Shown piece after piece: positions 16,595 to 25,834 of a stretch of DNA of 64,000 nucleotides; position 1 is the first letter of the stretch, and every line of letters begins with the position of its first letter. The notes beneath the pieces are model-generated. The model was not told the DNA's origin. It saw only the letters and a list, made by a program, of their open reading frames with translations, and made no database searches. The DNA comes from Bacteroides sedimenti (GTDB taxonomy: Bacteria > Bacteroidota > Bacteroidia > Bacteroidales > Bacteroidaceae): positions 3,596,001 through 3,660,000 of the forward strand of contig NZ_AP028055.1 of assembly GCF_040365225.1 (NCBI RefSeq), written 5' to 3'. Made by a program: the position numbers and the translations under genes.

Positions 16595-16615
16595 TGATGT
16601 TTTATGTTTTGTCTG

Positions 16616-16623
16616 CAAACTTA
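16616..16623 (-). promoter_or_regulatory. Bacteroidota -7 promoter box for thyA-folA
   Basis: The minus strand reads TAAGTTTG 21 bases before the thyA ATG at 16594. It fixes the start choice. Confidence 0.65.
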
Positions 16624-16650
16624 GCTAAAAAAAGTTGCAATGTGATTCTT

Positions 16651-17571
16651 TTATGATCGTTTTTTACCGAAACCTTTTTCTGCGATATAAACCCCACTGA
16701 GAATAAAAATGGCTCCCATGATTGCAAAAAGAGTTATAGGTTCGCCAATAATTAAGGAAGAAGCAATCAATGTGACCAATGGAACAATATAAACATAGTT
16801 GGTAGTACGAACTGCTCCCAAGTTCTTTACACACATATTCCAGAGGATATAGCAAAGCATTGAAGCCACTAATCCCAGAAAAAGAAGATTGCCATATACC
16901 AATGGGTTGAACAAAATCTTTTTATCTGTTGTCAGTGGCGAGAAGAAAAACGCTGGCAGCAAGGTAATGATTCCATAAAAGAAAACTTTTCGGGTTATGA
17001 AAAGAGTGGTATATCTGCTGTCCAGCTTCTTTAAAATGATGCCATAAAAAGCCCACATTAGAGAGGCGACAATGGTGAGTATATCTCCGGCTGGATTTAT
17101 TTTAAGTACAAAACTGCCGTTGAATACAACAAAGGCTACACCTGCTAAAGCAATAAGTGAACCCAAAATCAGATTCTTTTTCAACCGTTCTCCTTTTACA
17201 AAAAGATGAGAAAGAAAAGCTGTAAATATAGAGGTGGTACATAGAATAAGGGCCACGTTTGATGCAAGTGTAATACCAAGTGCTCTATTTTCTGCAATGA
17301 AGTAGAGTGAACCGCCGCATGCTCCAGACATAATAAATAAAAGCTCATCTTTCAGGTTATATGCGAAAAGTTTGCGTGGACATATAATCCATATGCTTAG
17401 ATAGGCCAACATGAAACGATAAAATAGAATATCCTCGGGACTCAGGCCATTCTTCATCAGAACCTTGGTCGAAACAAATGTTGTTCCCCATATACTTACA
17501 GTAAATAGCGCCATAAGATGGTAGAGTGCCTGACCTCCCGGTTTTTTGTTGAAAGCGATCTTATTAGTCAT
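16651..17571 (-). CDS. EamA/DMT family transporter
   Basis: 306 residues from the ATG at 17571 (MTNKIAFNKKPGGQ); the reading frame is open further upstream but that part does not look like protein. About ten hydrophobic helices form two EamA repeats, the first including SIWGTTFVSTKVLM and the second ASLMWAFYGIILKKL. The family exports amino acids, nucleobases or other metabolites; the substrate is unknown here. It lies 56 bases upstream of thyA on the same strand, but thyA has its own promoter. Confidence 0.85.
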   Translation of the reverse strand: MTNKIAFNKKPGGQALYHLMALFTVSIWGTTFVSTKVLMKNGLSPEDILFYRFMLAYLSIWIICPRKLFAYNLKDELLFIMSGACGGSLYFIAENRALGITLASNVALILCTTSIFTAFLSHLFVKGERLKKNLILGSLIALAGVAFVVFNGSFVLKINPAGDILTIVASLMWAFYGIILKKLDSRYTTLFITRKVFFYGIITLLPAFFFSPLTTDKKILFNPLVYGNLLFLGLVASMLCYILWNMCVKNLGAVRTTNYVYIVPLVTLIASSLIIGEPITLFAIMGAIFILSGVYIAEKGFGKKRS

Positions 17572-17789
17572 TAAGTCTGAATAATTTTTTGTTCCGACAA
17601 AGATAATAAAATTCTCTGTTATTCGAAAAAGATGTATTAAATCGCTGACAATCAGCAAACAATCAGCCATGAGGATTGTTTGTAATAGAATAGTAACATA
17701 TATGTATTTACAATGTAATTATCTGGAAATAAAAATGAAATGTTTCTGAATTTACTTTGCAGTGTCAAAATAATAATAAGAACAGAAAA

Positions 17790-19058
17790 ATGAGAAAAAT
17801 TTTATTAGGCTCTCTATTATGCCTGTCAACCCTAGCTATGGCCCAAGAGGTTGAACAAACGCCACTCGAAAAAGTGCAGACTGAGACAGAAAGAATAGGT
17901 TCCATTGTAGATGACTTGAGTAAATGGAAAATATCCGGATATATCCAGGGAGATTTACAGATTGGACAGAAAGATGCAAGTTTCAAGGTTGGTGCAACAA
18001 AAGCAGATGCCGATCAGTCAGTACTGAATCGTTTTGGTATCCGTCGCGGACGTATCAAGTTTGCCAATACAGAACTTGAACTGGGACAGGTAAAAGGTAC
18101 GGCTGTGTTTCAGCTGGATATCACTGAAAAAGGTGTAGGTTTTAAAGATGCGTACTTTACTTTAACAGATCCCTGGGGTGGATGGGCAACATTGAAAGCG
18201 GGTGTGTTCGACCGTCCATTCGGTTATGAAGTTTCTTATTCATCAAGTTCACGTGAAACTCCTGAACGAAGCACCGGATGTATTACTCTTTTTCCTGATG
18301 AACGTGATTTAGGAGCAATGTTTGTTATCCAAGCTCCCAAAGGTCATGTGTTGAATCCCTTTAAACTAGAAACCGGACTTTTTGCCGGAAATGGAATCAA
18401 GCAGGAAACCGATAACAGAAAAGACTGGATTTCTCACCTCTCCTATAAAAAGACCTATGATAATATTCAATGGGGTTTAGGAGGTTCACTCTACCTAGGT
18501 GGTGTTTATCAGGGAACTAACAACGTTTACGAGATGTCTGGAAAAGAGTTCGTGGCTGTTAATAATGCAAAAGTTGGTGAGTACTCTACTCGTTGCTATT
18601 ACGGACTGGATGGACAGTTCCTGTTGAACTCCGGTGCCGGGCTGACAACCTTACGTGCTGAAATGATTGCCGGTAAACAACCCGGAGCTCTTGGCGACTC
18701 AAAAAGCCCGAACGCCTCCACATTGCCAACAATAGACACTTACCGTCGTGACTTCCTTAGCTATAATATCTACCTGATTCAGGATCTTGGCGAATCAAAG
18801 CACTCGCTGGTGGCAAAATATGATGCTTACGATCCGAACACAAAACTATCTGGCAATGAAGTTGGCCTGGGTGGTAGTGGAAAAGGCGATGTTAAAAAGT
18901 ACAACGTGGGATTTGGTTACCTTTACCGCATGAGTAACAACTTCCGCCTGATGGCTTACTATGATATGGCTTTCAATGAAAAGACACAAAACATCAGCGG
19001 ATATAATTCCAATATAAAAGACAATATTTTCACATTAAGATTACAGTATAAATTCTAA
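17790..19058 (+). CDS. phosphate-selective porin-type (OprP/OprO) outer membrane protein
   Basis: 422 residues from the ATG at 17790; an in-frame TTG at 17757 is discounted. The signal peptide ends near residue 19 (TLAMAQ), a short coiled segment follows (QTETERIGSIVDDL), then a beta-barrel of the porin O/P family ending in a final Phe (LRLQYKF). GWATLKAGVFDRPFGYEVSY and RGRIKFANTELELG fit OprP-like porins. The next gene, 12 bases on, is a PstS-type phosphate-binding protein, which supports phosphate uptake across the outer membrane. A TACTTTG element at 17753-17759 may be its promoter. Confidence 0.85.
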   Translation: MRKILLGSLLCLSTLAMAQEVEQTPLEKVQTETERIGSIVDDLSKWKISGYIQGDLQIGQKDASFKVGATKADADQSVLNRFGIRRGRIKFANTELELGQVKGTAVFQLDITEKGVGFKDAYFTLTDPWGGWATLKAGVFDRPFGYEVSYSSSSRETPERSTGCITLFPDERDLGAMFVIQAPKGHVLNPFKLETGLFAGNGIKQETDNRKDWISHLSYKKTYDNIQWGLGGSLYLGGVYQGTNNVYEMSGKEFVAVNNAKVGEYSTRCYYGLDGQFLLNSGAGLTTLRAEMIAGKQPGALGDSKSPNASTLPTIDTYRRDFLSYNIYLIQDLGESKHSLVAKYDAYDPNTKLSGNEVGLGGSGKGDVKKYNVGFGYLYRMSNNFRLMAYYDMAFNEKTQNISGYNSNIKDNIFTLRLQYKF

Positions 19059-19070
19059 TAATTAAGAAAG

Positions 19071-19871
19071 ATGAAAAAGATTATTTTAGCAATAGCATTG
19101 ATTTGCAGTGTAGCTCAGGGCTCATTCGCACAACGTATCAAAGGTAGTGACACCTTGTTGCCGTTAGCTCAGGAATGGGCTGAAAGCTTCAAGGGTGGAA
19201 AAGTAACAGTAACAGGTGGTGGTAGTGGTGTTGGTATTTCTGCTCTGCTTGCAGGTACTACAGACATTGCAACAGCATCTCGCAAAATGAAGTTCGACGA
19301 AAAATTGAAGTTCAAACAAGCAGGTAAATCCCCAGTAGAAAAGATCGTTGCATACGACGCTTTGGCCGTGGTTGTGAATCCAAGCAACAATGTAAGCCAG
19401 TTAACCCGTCAGCAGTTGGAAGATATCTTCACAGGTAAGATTACAAACTGGAAACAGGTGGGGGGCGCCAATTTGGAGATTGTTGCCTACTCAAGAGAAA
19501 CAAGCTCTGGGACTTACGAATTCTTCAAGGAACATGTGTTGAACAACAAGAACTACAAGAAGAACATTCTTTCCATGCCTGCTACAGGAGCCATCATTCA
19601 GTCTGTAAGCCAGACAAAAGGGGCTATTGGCTATGTAGGCCTGGCTTATGTGGAAAAAGGTGTAAAAGCATTGAAGGTATCTTATGATGGAAAGAAATTT
19701 GTGGCTCCATCAGTTCAAAATGCAAAGAACAAAAGTTATCCCGTGGTTCGTCCTCTTTTTATGTACTACGACAAGAAAGATGCTGCAAAAGTAACTTCGT
19801 TTCTGAACTATGCAACTTCTGACCAAGGTCAGAAAACTGTTGATAAAGTTGGATACATTTCATTGAAATAA
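19071..19871 (+). CDS. PstS-like phosphate-binding periplasmic protein
   Basis: 266 residues with a signal peptide ending near residue 20 (GSFAQ). The phosphate-binding pattern is visible: IKGSDTLLPLAQEW at the start, GGGSGVGISALLAG near 50, and SRETSSGTYEFF near 140. PBP-like domain 2 covers the whole mature protein. It captures phosphate for a Pst ABC importer, but no pstCAB genes follow; a terminator lies directly downstream. It is likely co-transcribed with the porin 12 bases upstream. Confidence 0.9.
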   Translation: MKKIILAIALICSVAQGSFAQRIKGSDTLLPLAQEWAESFKGGKVTVTGGGSGVGISALLAGTTDIATASRKMKFDEKLKFKQAGKSPVEKIVAYDALAVVVNPSNNVSQLTRQQLEDIFTGKITNWKQVGGANLEIVAYSRETSSGTYEFFKEHVLNNKNYKKNILSMPATGAIIQSVSQTKGAIGYVGLAYVEKGVKALKVSYDGKKFVAPSVQNAKNKSYPVVRPLFMYYDKKDAAKVTSFLNYATSDQGQKTVDKVGYISLK

Positions 19872-19896
19872 GAACAATAAACTATATACTTTCAAT

Positions 19897-19936
19897 AATC
19901 TCACTTCCGGGTTAGCGTACCTGGAAGTGAGATTTT
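19897..19936. terminator. bidirectional terminator between pstS and porE
   Basis: AATCTCACTTCCGGG and CCTGGAAGTGAGATT form a long stem with an 8-base loop, followed by T-rich sequence on each side. It serves the convergent genes. Confidence 0.85.
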
Positions 19937-21919
19937 CTATTTGTACAGATTATAAGTGGTTCTTACAACTTTGAACTCAGTGCGTCTGTTCAGTGAATTG
20001 CAGATCTCTTGTTGTTCTTTGGTTAGCTTGAGGATGAACTCTTCAGTTAAGACATCACCTTCTTTGAGGAAGGTAAGCTTCTGCGCCAAGCGTTTGTTAA
20101 TAACTTTAGGTTGCTCTTTACCATATCCTTTAGCTGTGAGCCTATCTTTCGCAATACCTCCATTTATCAAGAAGTCAACAACCGACTCGGCTCTTCGCTG
20201 AGATAAACGTTGGTTATATTCGTCACTGCCTTTATAGTCGCAATGAGCACTTAATTCAATAGTGACATTAGGGTTATCATTTAACATTTTGATAAGTTCA
20301 TTAAGCGCCTTTGTCGATTCTTCAGTCAATGTAGCCTTATTAAACTCGTAGAAAATATTCTCTATAAGTACAGGGCGGGTGATGGATGCCAGTGGAAAGT
20401 CTAGTTCGTACTCTTTGTTCTGGCTGATAGTATCGGTCTTCAGCTCCTGCTTGAAGTTAAGGTATCCGCGACAACTGGCAAGCATTACATAGCTTTGTCC
20501 TCGTTCCACTTTTTGGGTAAACGATCCGTCTCCCTTTACACTGATCTTAATATTTGTTCCATCTTTCCCCACAATGCTAACGATGGCCTCGGGTAATGCC
20601 TCTCCCTCTTTATCGTAGACCCATCCGGTTACGGTGTGCACCAGTTCGGGTAGTTCGAACGTATATATATGGTCCCATCCACGGGCATCCCCTCGATTAG
20701 AAGTGAAGAACCCTTTCTGAAAGCCTGATTCGAAAGTCATTCCAAAGTCATCACCTGCCGAATTCATCGGGTATCTCAAGTTCTCGACACTCCATTTTCC
20801 CTCATTATCCTGATATGCTCTAAATAAATCGAGACCTCCCATGCCGGGATGCCCGTCCGACGAAAAGTAAAGTTCACCATTTTCCTTGAATGTTGGGAAC
20901 ATCTCATCTCCGGGGGTGTTGATATCTTCTCCCAGATTCTCTACCGCACCGAATCCGGAATTTGAGACCGGTACTCTCCATATATCTTTTCCACCATATC
21001 CACCTGGCATATCAGATGTAAAGTAGAGATAATGCCCATCGGGAGAAATGGCGGGGTGAGCGTACGATGAAAGAGAGTCTTTGGTTATCACACATTTCTG
21101 CGGAGCACCCCAGTTTGCTCCGGTTCGTTGAGAAACATATATTTCGGCATAGGCAGGCAGATTCTGGTCAAACCTGCATCGTGTAAAGTACATGGTCTTT
21201 CCATCTGCCGTAAAGCAGCATGCCCCGTCTTCAAATTCAGAATTGACTTCAGTTTCTAATGGTTCAGGCTGTTGCCACACCTTTTTTTCATTTTTTCTCG
21301 ACATGAAAACGTCTGCACTCTTCATGCCGGTAATTCCGTTTAGGTTGTTCCCTTTAGCCTTGTCGCGAGTAGAGGTGAAATAGATCTGGTCGGTCTCTTT
21401 GCCGGCATACATGGGAGAGTAATCGCAACGGTTGGAGTTGAATATTGTTGACTTCTTGACAATATAACGAGTCGGATTCTTCTTCCATTCAGGTGCAAGG
21501 GTGCACGATTTTATTCCGTTCTCTGCCAGTTTATTACCTATTTTGTGCACAAGATAGGTTTCGTAATTTTTGATTGCACTTTTATAATCTCCGCTTTTTC
21601 GTTCCGATTCAGCAAGATAAAAATAGGCAATGCTATCGGGATATTTATAGCGGATTGCATTCATGTATCCTCCTTTAGCACGGACAGAATAGTTTATCAA
21701 CCGGTAACATTCAGCCATTTTAAAGGCAGTTTCGCCTCTTTTCTTTCTTTCCTTGGATGGAATGTTGGAATAAGCTTTCTTGTAATATTTCGCAGCATCA
21801 TAATATTCTCCCAAAGCATAACTTTGGTTACCTTTTTTGATGCTGTTTTCCCATCCACAGGAGTGCAGAAGTAAAATCAGGAATCCGATAAGAGTCGTTT
21901 TGTTGAATAATTGTTTCAT
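19937..21919 (-). CDS. porE: PorE-like outer membrane lipoprotein (TPR, PD40 propeller, OmpA C-terminal domain)
   Basis: 660 residues. A lipoprotein signal (LLLHSCGWE, Cys21) is followed by TPR-like helices (about 25-150), a beta-propeller of PD40 repeats (about 165-440, with YAHPAISPDGHYLYFTSDMP), a carboxypeptidase-regulatory-like domain (about 445-530) and an OmpA peptidoglycan-binding domain (about 540-655, NQRLSQRRAESVVDFL). This four-part order matches PorE of Porphyromonas, a T9SS-associated protein that anchors to peptidoglycan. As with porQ, no T9SS core genes are seen nearby, so the name indicates family rather than proven secretion role. Confidence 0.8.
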   Translation of the reverse strand: MKQLFNKTTLIGFLILLLHSCGWENSIKKGNQSYALGEYYDAAKYYKKAYSNIPSKERKKRGETAFKMAECYRLINYSVRAKGGYMNAIRYKYPDSIAYFYLAESERKSGDYKSAIKNYETYLVHKIGNKLAENGIKSCTLAPEWKKNPTRYIVKKSTIFNSNRCDYSPMYAGKETDQIYFTSTRDKAKGNNLNGITGMKSADVFMSRKNEKKVWQQPEPLETEVNSEFEDGACCFTADGKTMYFTRCRFDQNLPAYAEIYVSQRTGANWGAPQKCVITKDSLSSYAHPAISPDGHYLYFTSDMPGGYGGKDIWRVPVSNSGFGAVENLGEDINTPGDEMFPTFKENGELYFSSDGHPGMGGLDLFRAYQDNEGKWSVENLRYPMNSAGDDFGMTFESGFQKGFFTSNRGDARGWDHIYTFELPELVHTVTGWVYDKEGEALPEAIVSIVGKDGTNIKISVKGDGSFTQKVERGQSYVMLASCRGYLNFKQELKTDTISQNKEYELDFPLASITRPVLIENIFYEFNKATLTEESTKALNELIKMLNDNPNVTIELSAHCDYKGSDEYNQRLSQRRAESVVDFLINGGIAKDRLTAKGYGKEQPKVINKRLAQKLTFLKEGDVLTEEFILKLTKEQQEICNSLNRRTEFKVVRTTYNLYK

Positions 21920-22024
21920 TATATTGATGATAAACTACTCTATAATAACTAAATTTCGGTTAGTTTATTGTGATTGACAGTCTGCTAATTCTAAGTAAAC
22001 AACCTAACCTGGACGTCGATATCT

Positions 22025-24040
22025 TTATTCCTCAAACCCTTTTCTGAATGTGCAACCATTTTTCCATTCAGAGCAACCGTATGCACTTTTTCCCTTAATG
22101 ATTATCCCTTTGCCACAAAGCGGGCAGGGCTGACCAATAATGTCATCCGGGTTCTTTTCAGCTGTCGGCTTTTCCTCTTTTTTCTTCGGCTTGGGTGCTG
22201 TGGCTTTCCGTTCGCGCTTTTTCGGTTCTTTTTTGTTCTTCTCTTCTTTTGTTGTATCCAGAATTGTAATATGCCGGTTCGAGTTATCGGACAGAACATT
22301 GTGCACCACCTCCGTCACCATCTGTTTCAATTCTTCCAGAAATGTTTTGGCTTCGTAGTTCTTCTTCTCTATTTCTCTTAACTTCTTTTCCCAAAGACCC
22401 GTCAGCTCGGCCGATTTCAACAATTCTTCGTGAATGATCTGAATCAGTTCCACTCCTGTGGGGGTAGCTATCAGATTCTTCTTCTCTTTCCGGATGTAGT
22501 TCCTTTTAAACAAGGTTTCGATGATGGCTGCACGTGTTGAAGGGCGGCCTATTCCGTTTTCCTTCAATGCGTCGCGAAGCTCGTCATTGTCCACCAGTTT
22601 TCCGGCTGTTTCCATGGCTCTCAGTAGAGTAGCTTCTGTGTATGGCTTAGGAGGTTGTGTCCATTTCTCATTCAAATCGGGTTGATGAGGTCCACTTTCT
22701 CCTTTAACAAAATCCGGCAATGTACGCTCATCGTCCTCTTTTTCTTCGGTCTGTTCCTTAGCAAAAACCACTCTCCATCCCGGTTCCAGAATCTGTTTTC
22801 CAGTTACTTTAAATTCAATTTTTTCCACTTCTCCTAGGACAGTGGTTGTGGAGACCTTGCAATCCGGATAAAAGATGGCAATAAAGCGGCGGGCAACCAA
22901 ATCGAATACCCTTTTCTCCATGTCGGTCAGGTTCATCGGATGTACACCGGTAGGTATAATAGCATGGTGGTCGGTAACCTTGGAACTATCGAAAACCTTT
23001 TTTGATTTTGCCAGTTTCTTGCCTTCTAAAGATACGGTAAGTGGGGCGTAATCCTTGATTCCTTTCAGGATGGCCGGACATTTGGGGTAGATGTCATCAC
23101 TTAGAAAAGTTGTATCCACACGAGGATAGGTGGTCACCTTCTTTTCGTATAATGATTGAATCAACTTCAATGTTTCATCTGCCGAGTAACCAAATTTTTT
23201 GTTGCATTCCACTTGTAAAGAGGTAAGGTCGAAGAGGCGGGGAGCATACTCTACTCCTTTTTTTGCTGAAACATCTGTGATAGTAAAATCCGAGTATTTC
23301 ACTTTTTCAAGGAATTCGTATCCTTCTTCTTTTGATGTGAATTTTCCTTTCGTTGCTGAGAAGGTGGTATCACGATAAATGGTTTTCAACTCCCAATAAG
23401 GTTCCGGTTTAAAGTTCTCAATTTCCAATTGACGGTTGACTATCAATGCCAGGGTGGGAGTCTGCACTCTTCCTATGGATAAGACTTGTCTGTTTTGTCC
23501 ATACTTAAGAGTGTACAACCTTGTTGCATTCATTCCCAGTGTCCAATCTCCGATAGCTCTTGATAGTCCGGCTTCGTACAGTGGCTGAAATTCCGATTGG
23601 TCCTTTAATTTAGCAAATCCTTCCCGTATTGACTCTTCTGTCAGAGAAGATATCCAAAGCCTCTTAACCGGACATTTAGCGCCGGCTTTCTGCATTACCC
23701 AACGCTGAATGAGTTCTCCTTCTTGTCCCGCGTCACCACAATTAATGATTTCGTCGGCATTTGCAATCAGTCGTTCAATTGTTTTAAACTGTTTCTCAAT
23801 AGAGGGAGATTCTATTATTTTTATGCCAAATCGGGGAGGAATCATGGGTAGATTTGCCAAGCTCCATCTTTTCCATTCCGGAGCATATTCATGAGGTTCT
23901 TTTAGTGTGCATAAATGGCCGAATGTCCAGGTTACCTGATATCCGTTACCTTCAATATATCCGTCTTTTTTATTCTTTGCACCAAGGATATCGGCAATAT
24001 CCCTGGCTACACTTGGCTTTTCGGCAATGCAAACTATCAT
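22025..24040 (-). CDS. topB: DNA topoisomerase III (type IA)
   Basis: 671 residues from the ATG at 24040 (MIVCIAEKPSVARDIA). A longer upstream open frame is rejected because a strong promoter lies at 24064-24071. It has a Toprim domain with EKPSVA and CGDAGQEGELI, the SIGRVQTPTLALIV motif, the active-site Tyr in TTYPRVDTTFL, and a Lys-rich C-terminal region (KKRERKATAPKPKKKEEKP) leading to one four-Cys zinc finger (CPLC, GCSEWKNGC). It relaxes and decatenates DNA through single-strand passage. It has no operon partner. Confidence 0.93.
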   Translation of the reverse strand: MIVCIAEKPSVARDIADILGAKNKKDGYIEGNGYQVTWTFGHLCTLKEPHEYAPEWKRWSLANLPMIPPRFGIKIIESPSIEKQFKTIERLIANADEIINCGDAGQEGELIQRWVMQKAGAKCPVKRLWISSLTEESIREGFAKLKDQSEFQPLYEAGLSRAIGDWTLGMNATRLYTLKYGQNRQVLSIGRVQTPTLALIVNRQLEIENFKPEPYWELKTIYRDTTFSATKGKFTSKEEGYEFLEKVKYSDFTITDVSAKKGVEYAPRLFDLTSLQVECNKKFGYSADETLKLIQSLYEKKVTTYPRVDTTFLSDDIYPKCPAILKGIKDYAPLTVSLEGKKLAKSKKVFDSSKVTDHHAIIPTGVHPMNLTDMEKRVFDLVARRFIAIFYPDCKVSTTTVLGEVEKIEFKVTGKQILEPGWRVVFAKEQTEEKEDDERTLPDFVKGESGPHQPDLNEKWTQPPKPYTEATLLRAMETAGKLVDNDELRDALKENGIGRPSTRAAIIETLFKRNYIRKEKKNLIATPTGVELIQIIHEELLKSAELTGLWEKKLREIEKKNYEAKTFLEELKQMVTEVVHNVLSDNSNRHITILDTTKEEKNKKEPKKRERKATAPKPKKKEEKPTAEKNPDDIIGQPCPLCGKGIIIKGKSAYGCSEWKNGCTFRKGFEE

Positions 24041-24063
24041 ATTTAAATTTTCTTTTAAGCTAG

Positions 24064-24071
24064 CAAAGGTA
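24064..24071 (-). promoter_or_regulatory. promoter of topB with -33 and -7 boxes
   Basis: The minus strand reads TACCTTTG here, and TTTTG at 24092-24096 sits exactly 20 bases upstream, giving both elements of the Bacteroides promoter. The predicted transcript begins about 17 bases before the ATG at 24040. Confidence 0.75.
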
Positions 24072-24175
24072 ATTAATTTGCCAGAGACCCGCAAAATTGT
24101 ATTTTTTTTTATGTAATAAAGCAGTGAAACGTAGTTAAATATAGTTAATAAGAATAGAAAATGGGCGGATTGCAT

Positions 24176-24183
24176 TATTTTTG
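24176..24183 (+). promoter_or_regulatory. Bacteroidota -7 promoter box for the ROK regulator
   Basis: TATTTTTG lies 39 bases before the ATG at 24222. Confidence 0.5.
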
Positions 24184-24221
24184 GGAAATCAATATTATTT
24201 AAAATCTCGAAAAATATATAT

Positions 24222-25451
24222 ATGACTCTTTCAAAATTATTTGATCCGCAGGAGGGCATGCCTCTTTCTGCATTAAAAATGGCTCGTCTGAAAAAAAATG
24301 TGATCCAAAAGCTTATGCTTGAGGAAGGAACCACAATTGCGGATATCTGCAAGGAAACCGAATTCAGTGTTCCAACCGTTACTAAAGTAGTGGTTGAACT
24401 TATTGAAGAAGGTATCGCTTTCGAGAAAGGGAAAATAGATACGGCAGGAGGTCGTCGTCCTTCTATCTATTGCATCAACCCCAATTCAGCTTTTTTTCTT
24501 GGTGTGGATGTTAGACGTGATTGTGTCAGTATCGGTTTACAAAACTTTAAAAATGAATTCCTGGAATTAACAACCCGTATAGAGTTTGTTTTGAAGAATA
24601 CACAAGAGTCTTTGGATACTCTATGTAAAATGATAAATAGTTTTATTGAAGACTCTGGCGTTAATAAAGAAAAGATTCTTGGTGCATGTGTTGTATTATG
24701 CGGTCGAATCAATTCAGCTAAAGGATATAGCGACAGCTATTTCTCTTTCGAAAAAGAACCACTCAGCAGTTTGATTGAGAAAAAAATTGGGATCAAAACC
24801 TTTATCGAAAATGACTGTCGTGCTGTAGGATATGGTGAATACTGCTTTGGTGCCGGTGCCGGTGCCGAGTTTAAGGATGTCATTTACATTAACCTGAACT
24901 GGGGCTTTGGTATTTCTATGATTCTTAATGGTATGCTTTATTATGGTATGTCAGGTTTTTCGGGTGAATATGGTCACAGTCCTGTTCTTGACAATCAGAT
25001 ACTTTGCCAGTGTGGAAAGAAAGGATGTCTTGAAACTGAAATCTCTGGTCAGGCGCTGGTTCGTCGTTTCAAAGAAAAACTTGCCGATGGATCTACAACA
25101 ATTGTAACCAGTCAGAAGATAATCAGTGATATCAATATGTATGATATTATCAATGCTGCAACAAAGCACGAAGATTTGCTGGCAATCGAGGTTGTTGAAG
25201 AGGTCGGAGAAAAACTGGGACATTATATGTCTTTACTATTGAATATTTTCAATCCTGAAATGGTTATTCTTGGTGGTGAACTTGCAAATTGCGGATCCTA
25301 TCTTACACTTCCTCTTGAAACAGCTCTTCATAAGTATTCGTTGAATCTGGTGTTGCAGGAAATGAAATTCAAGATCGGAGAACTGGGCGACAGAGCTGGT
25401 GTTATAGGTGGATGCTACATCCTTCGTGATAGACTTTTCAATATGCTTTAA
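24222..25451 (+). CDS. ROK family transcriptional regulator (NagC/XylR type)
   Basis: 409 residues. An N-terminal winged HTH (about 22-75: MLEEGTTIADICKETEFSVP) is followed by a ROK sugar-kinase-like domain. AGGRRPSIYCINP links the two. The zinc motif CQCGKKGCLE is at about 264-273, with SGEYGHSPV just before it. ROK regulators of this layout repress sugar genes and respond to sugar ligands; as I recall, Bacteroides homologues lie near GlcNAc/GlcN genes, but none are adjacent here. It is monocistronic, with hairpins downstream. Confidence 0.88.
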   Translation: MTLSKLFDPQEGMPLSALKMARLKKNVIQKLMLEEGTTIADICKETEFSVPTVTKVVVELIEEGIAFEKGKIDTAGGRRPSIYCINPNSAFFLGVDVRRDCVSIGLQNFKNEFLELTTRIEFVLKNTQESLDTLCKMINSFIEDSGVNKEKILGACVVLCGRINSAKGYSDSYFSFEKEPLSSLIEKKIGIKTFIENDCRAVGYGEYCFGAGAGAEFKDVIYINLNWGFGISMILNGMLYYGMSGFSGEYGHSPVLDNQILCQCGKKGCLETEISGQALVRRFKEKLADGSTTIVTSQKIISDINMYDIINAATKHEDLLAIEVVEEVGEKLGHYMSLLLNIFNPEMVILGGELANCGSYLTLPLETALHKYSLNLVLQEMKFKIGELGDRAGVIGGCYILRDRLFNML

Positions 25452-25465
25452 TGAAAAAACGAGGT

Positions 25466-25488
25466 TGTTTCAACAGCCTGTTGAAACA
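25466..25488. other. hairpin after the ROK gene
   Basis: TGTTTCAACAG and CTGTTGAAACA form an 11-bp perfect inverted repeat 15 bases after the stop. It has no T run, so it may be a processing or stabilising hairpin ahead of the real terminator. Confidence 0.5.
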
Positions 25489-25512
25489 TTTCTGATTACA
25501 GAATATAAAAGT

Positions 25513-25537
25513 AAGGTGCTCAAAAGGCACCTTTTTT
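25513..25537 (+). terminator. Rho-independent terminator of the ROK gene
   Basis: AAGGTGC-TCAAAA-GGCACC, then a T run; stem GGTGC(C). Confidence 0.8.
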
Positions 25538-25774
25538 ATGTACTAAGAGTTTGAATAATTATGTTTAAATACCCTTATACAATCCACAATATTCTTGAAT
25601 AAGATTTCTCAATAGGCATCATGTATGAAAGTGAATATATTGAGATTTGCCCTCATTGGAAATATGACTTCCAGTTTTGATGAAAAAATAACTCAGATAG
25701 AGCTTAATATAGAGTTAGGCTTAGATTATAATAGAATAAAGAATACATTCTTTTAAACACTCAATAAAACAAAG
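25538..25774. other. intergenic stretch with a doubtful 43-residue frame
   Basis: A frame at 25625-25756 (43 residues, starting MKVNILRFALIGNM) is open but has no visible ribosome site, promoter or recognised motif. I treat it as non-coding. Nothing else is seen between the two terminators. Confidence 0.3.
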
Positions 25775-25811
25775 AGGGGATATTGCACCGGTACAGTGCA
25801 ATATCCCCCTT
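25775..25811 (-). terminator. terminator of mutA-mutB
   Basis: GGGGATATTGCAC and GTGCAATATCCCC are a perfect 13-bp stem around a 7-base loop. Read on the minus strand, it follows the mutB stop by about 25 bases and leads into TCTTTGTTTT. Confidence 0.8.
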
Positions 25812-25834
25812 TATTTATGGAGTAATCAGTTTGA

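Noticed and set aside
24041..24352. N-terminal extension of topB
   Set aside because: The strong promoter at 24064-24071 lies inside it, and ATG 24040 begins a canonical topoisomerase III.
25625..25756. 43-residue frame between the ROK and mutB terminators
   Set aside because: No promoter, ribosome site or recognised motif; AT-rich chance frame is likely.
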